A DNA stretch of 64,000 nucleotides. Origin: Salvator merianae. Its lineage: Eukaryota > Chordata > Lepidosauria > Squamata > Teiidae. The DNA lies in the NCBI GenBank assembly GCA_003586115.2, contig QVOM02000090.1, positions 9,550,081 to 9,614,080 of the forward strand. The letters are read 5' to 3'. The translations under genes and the position numbers were made by a program. The notes beneath the pieces are model-generated. The model searched no databases, was not told the origin of the DNA, and was given only the letters and a program-made list of their open reading frames with translations. The stretch's first letter is position 1. The number at the start of each line of letters is the position of its first letter. Below, one piece after another: positions 45,546 to 57,000 of this stretch.

Positions 45546-46365
45546 GTTGAGAAGCCTAGTATGAATCATGTTGATCTTACATTGTGGCAGATTCCAAAAG
45601 AAGGACAAAGCTGGACGACCCTATCCATCTTCGCTAGCTTTCCACCATAAGGTGTGGTGGTAGACCCTCTTCATTCTGAACATTCATCTGTCATCTCTGT
45701 ATATACAGGTAGCTTCAGTACATGTGTCAGAGGCCTAACAGACTAGAGGATTCTGGGAAGACCATTTTACTTAGCCAGAGGGTGATGTCATCCAGTTAAG
45801 TAATTATGGATCCCAACTGAGAAACTGGCTGACCACTACAGAGAGGAGAAAGTATCTGGTCTAGATGCTAGGGAGATGGCTTTGACAAAGTCTTAGATTA
45901 CTTTCAGAAGGAATTTGTTTCAGAGCAACATGGGGTAGGAGTTGAATGCCATCTTCTTGTTCACATCAAGAGCCAAATATCTTGGCTCAAGCCATGTCTC
46001 AGCTTCCAAGAGAGGCAGCTCTGTTTCAGGTGGGTGGGGGAGGAGACCCCATCTGCTATACCCTCCTCATCTCCATGTTGGAGAGAGGAGGTGCCATGTT
46101 CCTCAGCATCTCTGTGTGGGGCAAGAAGAAACTGCCCCGCAATGAAGACATCTCTGTGAGCAATCATGCCAAAAAACAGTGCATGCATGCAATCACTTTG
46201 AAGGTGCCTACTGACACCAAAAGATGTGGGATTAATAGGGTCTTCCCTTTACTGGCTGTGCACAAGCAGAGACTGAACAGCTGTCTACTGGAAATGCTTT
46301 AATCTGGATTCCTTCATGAAATAAACATTGGACACAATGATCTAAGTGCCCCTTTCAATATATTT
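45546..46365. other. Unique non-coding DNA
   Basis: The overlapping frames at 45942-46302 have no recognisable domain. Nothing else recognised. Confidence 0.5.
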
Positions 46366-46502
46366 GGTCCTTTCTACGTGGGCCCTTAATCTGGAGCATG
46401 AGTGTCCAAGGCCATGGCATGAGCTAATCCTGCCCACATCTTCCTATGGTCAGGATCAGTGGGACTGATCCTGACCAATTGCAAGTAAATGCAGAAAGGG
46501 CC
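46366..46502. mobile_element. Small MITE (137 bp) with internal perfect palindrome
   Basis: The ends ggtcctttctac and gcagaaagggcc form an imperfect inverted repeat like that of the 15377-15556 element. Inside, ggtcaggatcagt and actgatcctgacc flank ggg (46449-46477), a perfect 13-bp stem with a 3-base loop. Non-coding. Confidence 0.65.
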
Positions 46503-47132
46503 TATGTTGCCAGACAGAATTCTGCAACCACCAGAAATACTCTGTACCCAGTGCTTGTTCTGGTACTCTCCCAACGTGTTTGGAACTCAGCAAATCTAAT
46601 TTGGGGAGAAATTGGCCCAGACAAACTAGAATATAAACCTGAGGAGGACCTGCTGTTTTGTAGCATAAAGTCTGGAGCTGGTTCCGTGCTGCTGCTTTTG
46701 CTGTTACTGATTGAGATCTCAGGGCCTGTTATGCCACCTGCAGGGCTATGTGGAGATAATTCAGCACAGCATACGGGCAGAAAAATCAAGAGAGCCTTAC
46801 TGGATTGCAGACTTGTGCCAACGGAAAGGGACAGAACTCAATAAAACTCAGTATAAATGATAGCAGGTCAGAAAGGAACAGGAGCAGTAAGACTGTTCTG
46901 GCTAGCAAGGGTCCCAATTTACATTTACATGGAGGATTTGTGCGATATCTTTAAAGTGGAGTGCTTCAGATAAGTACCTCTAGATAATGGACTTTCTACA
47001 AATTCAGGATTCTTATGCAATGTGTATATTAATATTTTCTTATGAACAGCATGTGTTTTATGTTTTGTTGTTATTTACATACATTTTATATTCATGCAAA
47101 TTCAAATAAATTGTTATACAGTGCATGATTAA

Positions 47133-47134
<2 letters not shown>
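46503..47134. other. Unique non-coding DNA
   Basis: AT-rich towards the microsatellite. Opposed frames at 46446-46844 and 46502-46789 have no domain. Confidence 0.5.

Positions 47135-47181
<47 letters not shown>
47135..47181. repeat. (CT)n microsatellite
   Basis: About 23 uninterrupted CT units, followed by 'cctatagact'. Confidence 0.97.
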
Positions 47182-47185
<4 letters not shown>

Positions 47186-48739
47186 AGACTCTTTTCAGGG
47201 TATAGCACTGTGAAGCAAAACTCATAATTTGTGCATCGCTTTTATATCATTATGTGACATGGTCAGCTCTAAATTTGCATCCTTGGGCCATATTAAGTGT
47301 CCATGTGGTTCATTTCTAGACCACACAGGCGTCCAGATGAGTGGGTGTTCAGTCCCCAAATTGATGGAGGGTGCCCTAGGCACCTTTGTGGAGGCCACCA
47401 GGGTCTAAGCTTTGAGCGAGTGACAGATGGCATTCCCCAGAAGGGGGGATAGGGAGAATAGGTGTAATGGAAATACGGCAAGTTTAAGGCTTTAAAATCA
47501 ACTTGCAAGATACAAGTAAGGATTTGTTCCCTGGAGCAGAAGCTACGGAAGCCGTTCCAGTGACATCCTCCTGCACGGTTCCGGAATAACAGAGCTGGAT
47601 CTACACTAGAGGGGATCGGCAACCCTGTCACTACGAAATGGAGCACTGAAGCAGGACCACTTATGCCTGTCCCCCTGTTCATTTTCACTCAGCATCTCTC
47701 AGAGCATACACTGGCAGCGTTCACACAGTACAGCTGGCTTCTGGCTGCCGTGATGTGAGATCTCTTAAAAGATACTATGGCAACTCCAGCATGGGCCCTA
47801 TAAGTGTACACTGCAGACATAACACCTAGCTCAGAAAAGTGTTCAGGGGAAGGAACACCGTGGGCAGTATGGGCATGTCTAGCAGTTGTCCACTCAACGA
47901 CAGGTCCTCCTCCCCAGCTTCAGAACTGCAAGCTGGGGACACTTTGGCAACCTCCCCAGAAATGGACCCGGAAGTGGGTCAGCCTGTAGAGCCTGGCAAA
48001 ACGTCACTGGGGTCCCTGCTGCTGTCACCCGTTTGCACAGTGGTGGCAGGTAGTGGGACCCAGCCTGGCACACATAGAGTCCACTATTAGAGCCGTACTC
48101 CAGGTGCAGGGGATCTGTGGCCACCATGGTACGCAGCTCCTGCAGTCCCAGCACACAGCCGGTCTATCGCAAGCGAGAGGATGCTGCCAATGAGTTCAGG
48201 AAGAACAGGAGGAACAGAAAAGGAGGCGGAGCCACATTATATGGTTAAAAAAGGCCTGGTCAGAAATTTAGACTGAAATTGATGCACCCTGTGGAGGAAG
48301 CACCAGGGTTATGAAACAGAAATGATATTATAGAGGGGTCTCCTTGGTGGTAACTCATGTGATGAAATGAATGAATTAATGAATGAATTAATGAGGTCAG
48401 ATCTATCTGGCTTTCGCACAGGCCCCTGAGGAAGACGCCATGATCTCCACTCCAAAAGACTCCTCTGAATCTCCATTGCAGAATCTCCTACCTGGTCCGT
48501 CATTCTTCGGTGAGCACGGGAAAATGACTGACTAGAGACGTGCAAAGTTTAGTTTCTGTCCTATGTCTTTTACATAGAATACATAATTTTTATGTGAAAC
48601 AACTACATGTATCTACTTGACGTAAAAATGTACACAAAATGCATAGATTAAATGCAGATTTGTAAGTGCACTCTTTAAAAAAGAAGAATCTATACAAAGC
48701 AGGATGAACTTGACCCATCAGTGATTGCGCTGATATCTG
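47182..48739. other. Unique non-coding DNA
   Basis: Includes a short (AATG/AATT)-type run at 48362-48393. The 47293-47688 minus frame (131 residues) shows no domain. Nothing else recognised. Confidence 0.5.
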
Positions 48740-49030
48740 CCTAGGTCAGGATTTGATTGTTCACTCAGTCCCTGCTTAGGAACCCCATAAATCATCTGTC
48801 TGCATCCACTGGATTCTCACAGTTGCCAGAGCCGTTTAATGGCCGACCCTTTTCCCAAGCTGGACTTTTGTCAGCAAGGCCTGGAGATGATCACAAACCC
48901 ACCAAAGGAGCCTGACTTTTAATAGACCACGCAAGCTCCTCCTCCAATCAAACACCCCCTCCCTTTCATGACCTCCCATGTTACAGATTAAAACAGTGGT
49001 ACATCTGGCATTTACAGAGTGTCAAATACT
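48740..49030. promoter_or_regulatory. Candidate conserved non-coding element
   Basis: Non-repetitive, with 'cccataaatcatctgtctgc', 'gagccgtttaatggccgacc', 'ggcctggagatgatcacaaa' and 'ccatgttacagattaaaaca'. Compact, low in CpG, with TAAT/GATT cores. Inference from composition. Confidence 0.38.
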
Positions 49031-49534
49031 TCTGTGAACCCCCCCCACCCCAGAACAAAGAGGTCCTGGTGGCTTTCCCTGTGAGTTGCTGATAGGTCTC
49101 CAGCAATTGTGCAAGGGGTCAAACTTAGAAACTGTCAACAGCTCCCTAATGTATGCTCTTTACCCAAAGAACAAGGGTCCCAGGTTTTATAGCCTAATAG
49201 GTTAGTTAATCAGAACACACACAGGCTAGGAAAGCCCCTGTTTGTTTTCTTTGACAGGTTTGGCATTTTCCTCCAGGGAGCTAGAAGGCTTTAAGTGCAC
49301 AAGGCTGTCCTGACTTAATTGGACAAGAAAACTCGTTTGGACAAACCAAGACATGTCATTGAAGCTGATCTAGCATGAGCTGGAAGACGCTATTTATATA
49401 CATTTCTTCACTAGTGCCCTCGCTTAAGGGAAATACGTTTCTAGCACTGAAACCAATAAAAGGAGCACTGGTCAGAAGGCCATTATGAGATCGCTTGGGA
49501 ATGTATAAGTGCAAGAACCCGAGGCCTAACTTTA
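49031..49534. other. Unique non-coding DNA
   Basis: C-run at 49040-49046. Nothing recognised. The minus frames 49356-49797 have no domain. Confidence 0.5.
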
Positions 49535-49690
49535 AGGCCATTTCCACATTTGGTAGGGGCTGGACTGCTCCAACTGGAATTGGTCCACCTGAATCGGTTC
49601 CCTGCTGGAGCGGTCCAGCTGCCCCAAAACAAGGATGGCTTGCTCCAGGACAGGCCCCAACCTGTGCTCCTCTGAAGCTCCTGTGAGCTA
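49535..49690. mobile_element. Harbinger-like element fragment
   Basis: 'aaggccatttccacatttgg' followed by 'ggctggactgctccaactgg' and 'gagcggtccagctgcccc' resembles the left end and 'ggtcca'-rich interior of the elements at 2585, 45388 and 59963. Right end missing. Confidence 0.45.
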
Positions 49691-50669
49691 CAGAGCCTGT
49701 CGCAAGGGCTCCAAGAGCCAGGAACAAAAATTCCACAGAGACCAATGCAAAATGGGTCCAGGTATCTACTTGACCCCAAAATGCACACGGAGTGCATAAT
49801 TTAAATTCACATTTTTAAGTGTTTGCAGGGCATGATATCACACCCTGAATGGAGATGCCACTGTGAGCCTATGGAAAGAACACCTCCATGCTCTGGAATG
49901 GAGACATGGAGGCATGCTTTATAGCGTCATATTGAGGTGCTTTCCCCTCACGCCTCCGGTGGAAACGCTTCGCTCAATTAGCGGAGGTCCACCCGAACTC
50001 ACCGATGAAACTACGAAAGTGAAAAACTGCTTGCAGCCTTACGCTACGTAACTCTCGCCTATTTTATTCAATTCCCAAAATACACATTTTCTTCAGAAAA
50101 TGAATATAATGTTTATTTTTAACAAAAGAATGAAGTCTGTAAACAGGAGAAGGGATGTAATAAATCTGAAAGAGTAAGCTGTAGCAATTTCCCATCAAAC
50201 AGCACTAAAAACACTCTGGTGGGACCCAACATAGATATTTTCTGCCTGTCAAATGTCTAAATATATATCTGTCAAACCACTGATAACAGTATTTCTCAGA
50301 ATAAAAGAAGCTGTTATAATTTTGGCTTATTGTTCTGCCTTGAACAAGAACGTGTACAAGAAACAAAAAGCTCAGAAGTTACTCATGGATCTGTTGATGA
50401 GGCACAGATAGCATTCCCCTCTCGAAAGTCAAGCCAAGGAATGGCTCCTTTTCCTAAATTTAATTCTCCTACATGTATCATTTTTGGTTGCGCTGTCAAG
50501 TGACTTGGGCTAGGAGAGGGACTAAAAACTTTAAAAGGTCCCATCTGCATTGGGCCAAAGTTCTTCCAAATCAGTGTCCATTTTGCAAAAGTGAAACACT
50601 AGATATTTCCAGAACACCTAACAGTTACACTTGTTCTTTGGGGTAAGCAAGTGATAGTTGAAAACCTTT
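49691..50669. other. Unique non-coding DNA
   Basis: AT-rich from about 50050. No gene or repeat recognised. Confidence 0.5.
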
Positions 50670-50829
50670 TCTGCAATCTCTGGATTATATCCCAGAAGAG
50701 CGGTCTGCCATCCACATGCTGGTGCAGACTATGGCAGACCTCGTGGACTAGAGAGGCCCCACCCCACTACCTGCCACTGGTATGTTCTGTCTGTACAAAA
50801 CAGACTGCACATTCTGGATCAGGAGGTCC
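50670..50829. mobile_element. Partial MITE, relative of the 15377 element
   Basis: 'ggattatatcccagaagagc', 'ctgccatccacatgctggtg' and 'gcagactatggcagacctcg' align with the left arm of the foldback element at 15377-15556. The remainder was replaced or overgrown by the 17-bp tandem array that follows. Confidence 0.6.
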
Positions 50830-51165
50830 AAAGAGACCTGCTGGTCCATTCTGGGTTGAGAATACCAGTAGATCTTGAATACCAGTAGATCTTGAATACC
50901 AGTAGATCTTGAATACTAGTAGACCTTGAATCACATTCTGGACCAGGAGGTTCAAGAGACCTGCTGGTCCATTCTAGGTTGGGAATACCAGTAGATCTTG
51001 AATACCAGTAGATCTTGAATACCAGTAGATCTTGAATACCAGTAGATCTTGAATACTAGTAGACCTTGAATACTCATAGACCTTGAATCCCATCTGGATC
51101 AGGAGGTCCAAAGTGACCTGCTGGTCCATTTCTGGTTGGGAATACCAGTAGACCTTGATAATGAG
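50830..51165. repeat. Higher-order tandem array of a 17-bp unit
   Basis: The unit gaataccagtagatctt occurs in runs of about three to five, with variants 'gaatactagtagacctt' and 'gaatactcatagacctt'. Three longer blocks, each introduced by 'caggaggt(c/t)caa(a)gagacctgctggtcca', separate the runs, giving a higher-order period of about 130-180 bases. The minus frames through it (50767-50955 and 50974-51210) read the 17-mer in all phases as IQDLLVFKIYWYSRSTG and are not a gene. Confidence 0.85.
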
Positions 51166-51450
51166 GTCTACCATGGTACTAGAGCCATGGGAGACCCATT
51201 TCAACACCACGTCTTTTTGGGCTCAGAGACACTGCCGAAAAATCTTGCTGCACTTGGGCAATACCCCCCCTCAGAATAGCTATATTGGCGCTTCTCTTTT
51301 ATTTGCTCTTTCCCTCTCTATCACATCTTACAGTCAATGTACTTTACTCATTTCTCATTGACAAACAGCAGGAAGAATGAAGACCAAGGGACAGGCAGGA
51401 ACTGCACAACAGCAGCAGCAATCCTGTAGAAATGTGCGTGAACGACTGTA
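51166..51450. other. Unique DNA
   Basis: Nothing recognised. Poly-C at 51264-51269. Confidence 0.5.
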
Positions 51451-51588
51451 GCTGCATCCAGACATTGCTTACTTATTCTCCGATACATGGATATTCCAAA
51501 ACAAAGCATAGATATTGCAGAATATTCCGTGCTTTATTCCAGAATATCCAAATGCCACAGAATAAGTAAGCAAATGTCTGGATGCAGC
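51451..51588. mobile_element. Foldback MITE (138 bp)
   Basis: The left arm 'gctgcatccagacattgctt' with 'acttattct' is mirrored by 'agaataagtaagcaaatgtc' with 'tggatgcagc' at the right end. The middle 'ggatattccaaaacaaagca' pairs with 'tgctttattccagaatatcc'. Almost the whole element folds. Non-coding. Confidence 0.75.
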
Positions 51589-52469
51589 CTGCGTCTTCTT
51601 CCTCAGGAAGTTAGCGTGGAATAGGAGGCTGCCGAAACCCCCAAGCATCTGAGGGCTATCCCCTAAAGTGACACAAGTCAGGATCACACCGCCTTCCGCC
51701 TCTCGCCTACAAACAACGCAGCCCAGAGATGAAAAGGGCAAAGAGCGCACCGAGAATAATTCCCAAAGATAAAGGGGAGGATTACAAGCTTTACGTTGCA
51801 TGGCTACCTGTAATTATGGCTCCCAGCATTTGTTTCTTAACTGACTCCTCGACAGATCTGGGACAAGATAGGCCGAGGCTTTGAAGGGGCCTGGGAGGTT
51901 TGCTCTAAAGGTTTATGACTCCACAGACCCTCTGCAGCTAAAGCTCCAGCCCCTGATGCCTATCAGTGTACCCTGCCCCCCGAATACCCTTCCAGCTATC
52001 TCGAGATCAGTAGCAAAAGGCTCACGGGTTCATTCAAGCTGCAGTTCCCACCCAGAGCTCAGCAGCGGATTAAGACATGACTCCTAAACGTTGCTTTAGG
52101 TCTTTAACAAGGCTGCAAGAGACAAGGGCATTGACCTTTCAGAGCCTTGCTTTACAGTTTGTACCTAGCCTGCAACATTTTAAACAGGAAAAAAAAAAAA
52201 ATGCTCCCAGAGACGGAGCTGTAGGAAATCCTGGAACCAGATGGTCTATCCGTAACCATGACTGCATTCGCACATATTAAAAAAAAAAAGACCTGCTAAG
52301 AGGGAAAAGCAAGTAGACGCTAGTGTTCTCATCCCGTATCTAATCCGTAGTCAAGAGTGATGCTATGTCCTCTTAGCTGCTTTATGCCCACGTTTTCCTT
52401 TCCAGCTGTTTTTTAAATTTATTTAAAAGATATAAAATTTACATTTCGTTCAAAAATTCATAAGCTAAC
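51589..52469. other. Unique non-coding DNA
   Basis: A-runs at about 52189-52201 and 52280-52289. No gene recognised. Confidence 0.5.
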
Positions 52470-52835
52470 GTTTTTTGCTGTTGACTCCCTCCTTCTCCCA
52501 AAGTTTCTTCTGTGTTCCATGTTTCTTGCCCCTTCTGCTCACTCACTTCTTCTCTTCTACCGATTGTCTCCTTTCCTCTTCATTCTTCAAACCCAGCAAT
52601 CGCAAGTCCACTTTCCAATTCTTGCAGATAGTCAATAAAGGGTTTCCAGTTTTCATAAAACCTATCAGCTGTCTCATTTCTCAGTAAGTTAGTCACTTTG
52701 TCCATCTCGGCAAGGTCCAACATTTTGACCAACCAATCATCCACCGTTGGTATTTTGTCCCCTTTCCATTTCTGCGTGTATACAATTCTCGTTTTGCTTT
52801 CCTCTGTGTCAGTGCAGCCTCTGGCTACATTTCAT
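52470..52835 (-). mobile_element. LINE fragment, L1-like (minus strand)
   Basis: 'ttgcagatagtcaataaagg', 'tcagctgtctcatttctcag', 'aaccaatcatccaccgttgg' and 'ttccatttctgcgtgtatac' resemble the reverse strand of the 3' region of squamate L1-like LINEs ('caaccattc...ggtattt...ccatttttg...ataatattct'). No ORF survives. Clade assignment is tentative. Confidence 0.55.
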
Positions 52836-54111
52836 TCAGGTTCCCTCTTCTGCTTAAAGGCATAAAATGAACATTGCATCGTTGTTTTGTACATGTACAT
52901 TTGAGATTTATATCAAAGTTTTTTCAGAGTGGACCATGTACACTTCATAGTAATTTCTCCCCCTCTTTATTTATCTCCTTACTTCTTGCCTGCAGTTCAT
53001 CCAAAGGTCCCAAGATGAATTCAAAATAAATACAATAGCAACTTCACATTAAAGCACAAATGAACGAGAGGATATTTTATGAACAGGACCCTAAAAATCA
53101 GTATAAACTGGTACATCCAAAGATACAACGGCGACAAAAGTTAGTGTATGTTAACTCCAGACATACTGGAGTTAACTTGGTGTTATTTTACCACAAATGA
53201 GAAAGAGATGTCCATCATCAGGCTCTGAGGAAGGGTAGGATGAATTTAGGAAGAAAATGTCTGTCCTTACAGCCTCAAATTTACCCAGAGGGTGCTTCTT
53301 TAGATGTGTCTAATTTATCTATCTGAAACTGATGCGATGGCAAATTATGCATTAATAACGAATACCAACAAATAATTGAACTGAATGTCCCCTAATATAA
53401 TACTTCGCAGATTATAACAAAATATATGGCCCATAAGGCAAGCTTTTTGAAAAACAAAAAAAGTCAGCACAGAGGGGATGAAATACTTAACAATGAATTA
53501 CAAGAAATGGAAATTGAGTGGAATACATCCAATCTCCATGGCAAGCCACTGTCTTAATTTCTGAATAATTAACTTCTAAATATATTATCCCTTCTGAGCT
53601 ACAATGTATGTCATCATAATATTTATGGAACACAGGAAACAGCTTTCTACCAGGTTGGGCTGCTTGCCATCAAGCACAATGTAGTCTAATTCTGCCCTCA
53701 CTGATGTAGCATCCTCTGTAATTTTTGAACTCCAATTCCCATCATAGCTGCACTCGCTTAGGGTTAATAGATGTTCTAGCACAAACAGGCCCAAGGGACC
53801 TTAAAGCCCACCCTATTCTCATCAGCACGGCCTCTTGCTTCAAATGTGGATTGCATATAAGCAGTTCATGCAGTATCCTAGAAGTATACTGGGCCACAAG
53901 CCATGAGCAGACAGCACACGGGCCATAGCTGGGTATCATTCTGTCAGGTATCAGGAACAGCAGTGGAAGTTCACTGGTTCTTGGCACCCAGTGAAACATC
54001 CCTGGCCAGCAACTTTGGAGGCTGGGAACTTTCATTCTCAGTCTCTGAAGCTGAGCTGAGGTAGGCTGTCCACAATGCAGACAACCCTTATAAGAGGTTC
54101 TAGATAACCTG
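52836..54111. other. Unique non-coding DNA
   Basis: 'ccagacatactggagttaac' near 53158 is partly palindromic. Opposed frames at 53725-54035 have no domain. No gene recognised. Confidence 0.5.
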
Positions 54112-54343
54112 GTTCATCATGACTACTAGAATGGATGCCTAGGTACTGGCTCCAGGGTGGAGAGACAGGCAGGATGCCTCCAGAGGCCATCTGCAGGGAG
54201 CGGAGAGCAGGTGAAGGTTTTGCCTTTATCTTCTGCTTGAGATGCCCAGAAGCAATTGGTGGACCACTGTGTGAGATAGGATGCTGGACTAGATGGGCCG
54301 TGGCCTGATCCAGCAGGGCTTCTCTTATATTCTTAAGTTCCTA
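54112..54343 (+). mobile_element. CR1-type LINE 3' end, third copy
   Basis: 'ggatgcctaggtactggctc', 'ggtggagagacaggcaggat', 'ttgagatgcccagaagcaat' and 'tgctggactagatgggccgt', ending 'cttatattcttaagttcc'. Same block as 4319-4550 and 37935-38475, 5'-truncated at about the same point as the first copy. Confidence 0.85.
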
Positions 54344-55751
54344 TGGGTTACCTAGAATGGGCTCACACCTCATGGGACACCCTGCTCAGTGTGGAAATAG
54401 CCTGTGTATCTTATGTAATTCACACAACTGTAGCATGGTTGATTACCATCAGTGCTGACCGATGACAGGGTCTTTTTGACATGATAATCAGGCCTCTCGG
54501 GAATTCTTGCTGAGATCAGTTGCCTTTCACCCCATCAAGACCCGCCTTGCCTTCTGGGTCAACCATGTGAATTCCAAAGGTCTTTCTCCTCTAGGAACCC
54601 ATTTTATAATGTATTGCAGAGAACTGATAAAGTTAATCACTACACACTAAGGTGGTATTAATGCAGCTGCCATAAAGGCTTCCTGAAAAAAAATCACCAT
54701 CACTGAGCAATTAACTAATGGACCATTTGAGATTGCAGAAAACTGTCAGAACTCGGCAGCCAGGCTGACTCATGATGCCTTAAAAAGAAAAAAAAGTATT
54801 ATCTGAAGTCCACACCTATATTAGAAACTGACCTTGAAAGAAAGTGTCCTTTACTCTGAATTATTGGATAAAGCTGAATAGATTCCCTCATTCTATAGTA
54901 TTTCTTTGGCCTTTGGCCTGAATTTTCCTTTCCCTGGATTTCTGATTTAAATCATCGAATTGTAAAGTTGGAATTAGAAAGAAGAAAAACAGAATGCTTC
55001 CACTGTAAATGCAGACCTACAAAACTGTGTCTCTGACCACACGGAGACCAAAACAAGTGCTTTAGCTCATCTACACAATCAGGCATCCATGTTCCTACAG
55101 AGAGTTCCCAGGATGCAACATCTAATTCTGAGTTACGAATATTCACCATTATAGCAATATTTATCTTTACATCAGTGTGTAACCTGTGGTCATTTCAGTG
55201 ACAACAACAGATCCTCTTTGCTGCTTGTCCAAATCTACTTCCATCATTGTACCCTCTAGATTTGGTTGGAAATCAAACATAAATTGGGGATAAGCTGTTT
55301 TAGATAACGGTTTATTGAGCTGGTTCACTGAACTGACGGAGGTTTGGTTCGTGTTTCAGGAAAGCCACAAATTAAAAACCTGGTTCTGCATGTTGCAACA
55401 CTCAGTTCCATTCGCCAATTGTCAATTTAAGGATGGGACAGGCTTAATAGGCTAAATAATATGCAATCACATATCTATGAAGTTCACCAAACTTAGCACA
55501 TCTGGCCAGCATTCACTATACGCAGCTGAGATTCCTGCTACACTTCCAATATCTGGTTGGAGTTCTGTCTGCAGCAGGTGCCATGTACCTGCAGATAGCT
55601 TCAGAAGCCACTTTGGAATCTCAGGTGTGAGGGGTTCCCCCTCATGCATGCCAACAACCACATTTGGGGGGCATGCGTAGATGAAGCCCTAATGTGTATG
55701 TAATTTGCTTAAGCACCACCATCACTAGCTTTTCTTTTATTCTAGAACATT
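54344..55751. other. Unique non-coding DNA, with a possible hAT-like remnant (55310-55500)
   Basis: 'ggttcactgaactgacggag', 'tggttcgtgtttcagg' and 'ttagcacatctgg' near 55320-55505 recall the 'ggttca' and 'gcacat' words of hAT-like MITEs, but the ends are unclear. No gene recognised. Confidence 0.4.
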
Positions 55752-56148
55752 GTATTTACTTATTTATTTGCATTTTTATCCCACCCTATCCCCAAAGGTC
55801 TCAGGGTGGGTTACAACAGATGTAAAAGGCTCACACTAAGAAGAGTAGCGGTGCCTGAAAGTGGGGAAGGGCAGCTGTTTTTTAGCCAAAGGCAAGGATA
55901 AATAGGTGCATCTTCACTGCTCTCCTAAAGGTGTAAAGTGATGAACCTCAGGGAGGAGAACCTTCCACAGTCTGGAGGCCAACACTGAAAAGGCCCTTTC
56001 CTGGGTGCCCCACCCCTCTAGCTACTGAAGGTGGTGGTAGAACCAGGAGGGCCTCATCTGCAGATCTTATGGGAAAGCCAATCTGGGAGAAGACGTTCCT
56101 TTAGATAGTTGGGGGCCAAACCATATAGGTTGAAGTTAACACCTTGAA
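55752..56148 (-). mobile_element. Squamate interspersed repeat, probably LINE-derived (minus strand)
   Basis: The head 'tttgcatttttatcccaccc' with 'aaaggtctcagggtgggtta' is the 3' tail. Further on, 'gaaccttccacagtctggag', 'gaaaaggccctttcctgggt' and 'accttgaattgggc' match a very common squamate repeat ('agaactttgaattgggc' end). Orientation is judged from the A/T-rich tail. I cannot name the family firmly; L2-group LINE is most likely. Confidence 0.6.
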
Positions 56149-57000
56149 TTGGGCATTCTATCAGTTCATTGTGGTCCTTATTTTAACAGACGGTCATCTT
56201 AACTTTATATGCAGCAAATTATATTCTCTTTTCTTCTGTAGGGCTTTCCTGCCGATCCATATATACTATACACTCCATATATACTTAAATCTCCAAGCCA
56301 GAATCACGTTTCTGGCTTATAAAGTGTGACAGAGGATGAGCAAAAGTCTTCCTACGTCTCCTACCTCTTCTTGAAAATCCAGATTCGAATTAACTATACC
56401 TAGTAGCCGTACGGCAAGGACGATGCCACAGAGGTGGCGTATGGCACCAAAACAGAAATAACCACATGTTAGGAGCCAAGCCCCCCTTTCCTTCTGCTTT
56501 ATGTTCCCTTCTGTTTGCTCACCCACACAAATAATCTGATAAGTAATCTTACGCCCTGATAGAAGATGAAGTTACTCTTGGACAACGCAGCGTTATAACA
56601 CGAGAACTGCCGCTTTGACTTTGGAGGGAGCCTGAGTAAGATGGCAAACAGTTAATCCACAAGGTGTATCTACCTGTCATAAAGAAAAGGCAGGCGACAG
56701 CCAGGGCCAGGGACAAATGCTGTCTCTGTGGGCTGCTGTTTACTTGTCTCTGCGTGCAGACAAAGGGCCATCTGACAGTCACCCAGCGTTTTCCTGGTAG
56801 CCATCCGGTACCTGCCTCACTCTGCTCCAGCAGGGCCACGGAAAGAAGCTGATTCAGACTCGGTGGCGCCAACGAGCCTGTCATAACTAGCTTGTTGCCA
56901 CACAGTTTCACGAGCCCAGCCCATCACCTATCTGCCTTCCCTTGCCTTCTTATTGCTCACCTAATAAAGATAGGCTCTGCAATAAATGCCAGGCTAATTT
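56149..57000. other. Unique non-coding DNA
   Basis: No gene recognised. Opposed frames at 56549-56911 and 56664-56852 lack a domain. AT-rich at 56149-56300. Confidence 0.5.

Noticed and set aside
45942..46302. Processed pseudogene
   Set aside because: Two plus frames and one minus frame overlap with no recognisable protein and no poly(A) tail.
50830..51165. CRISPR-like array
   Set aside because: The 17-base units are directly adjacent with no spacers and lie in vertebrate DNA with no cas genes.
50767..51210. Repetitive protein (IQDLLVFKIYWYSRSTG)
   Set aside because: A 17-base unit is not a multiple of three, so the apparent protein repeat cycles through all three phases. It is the tandem DNA repeat.
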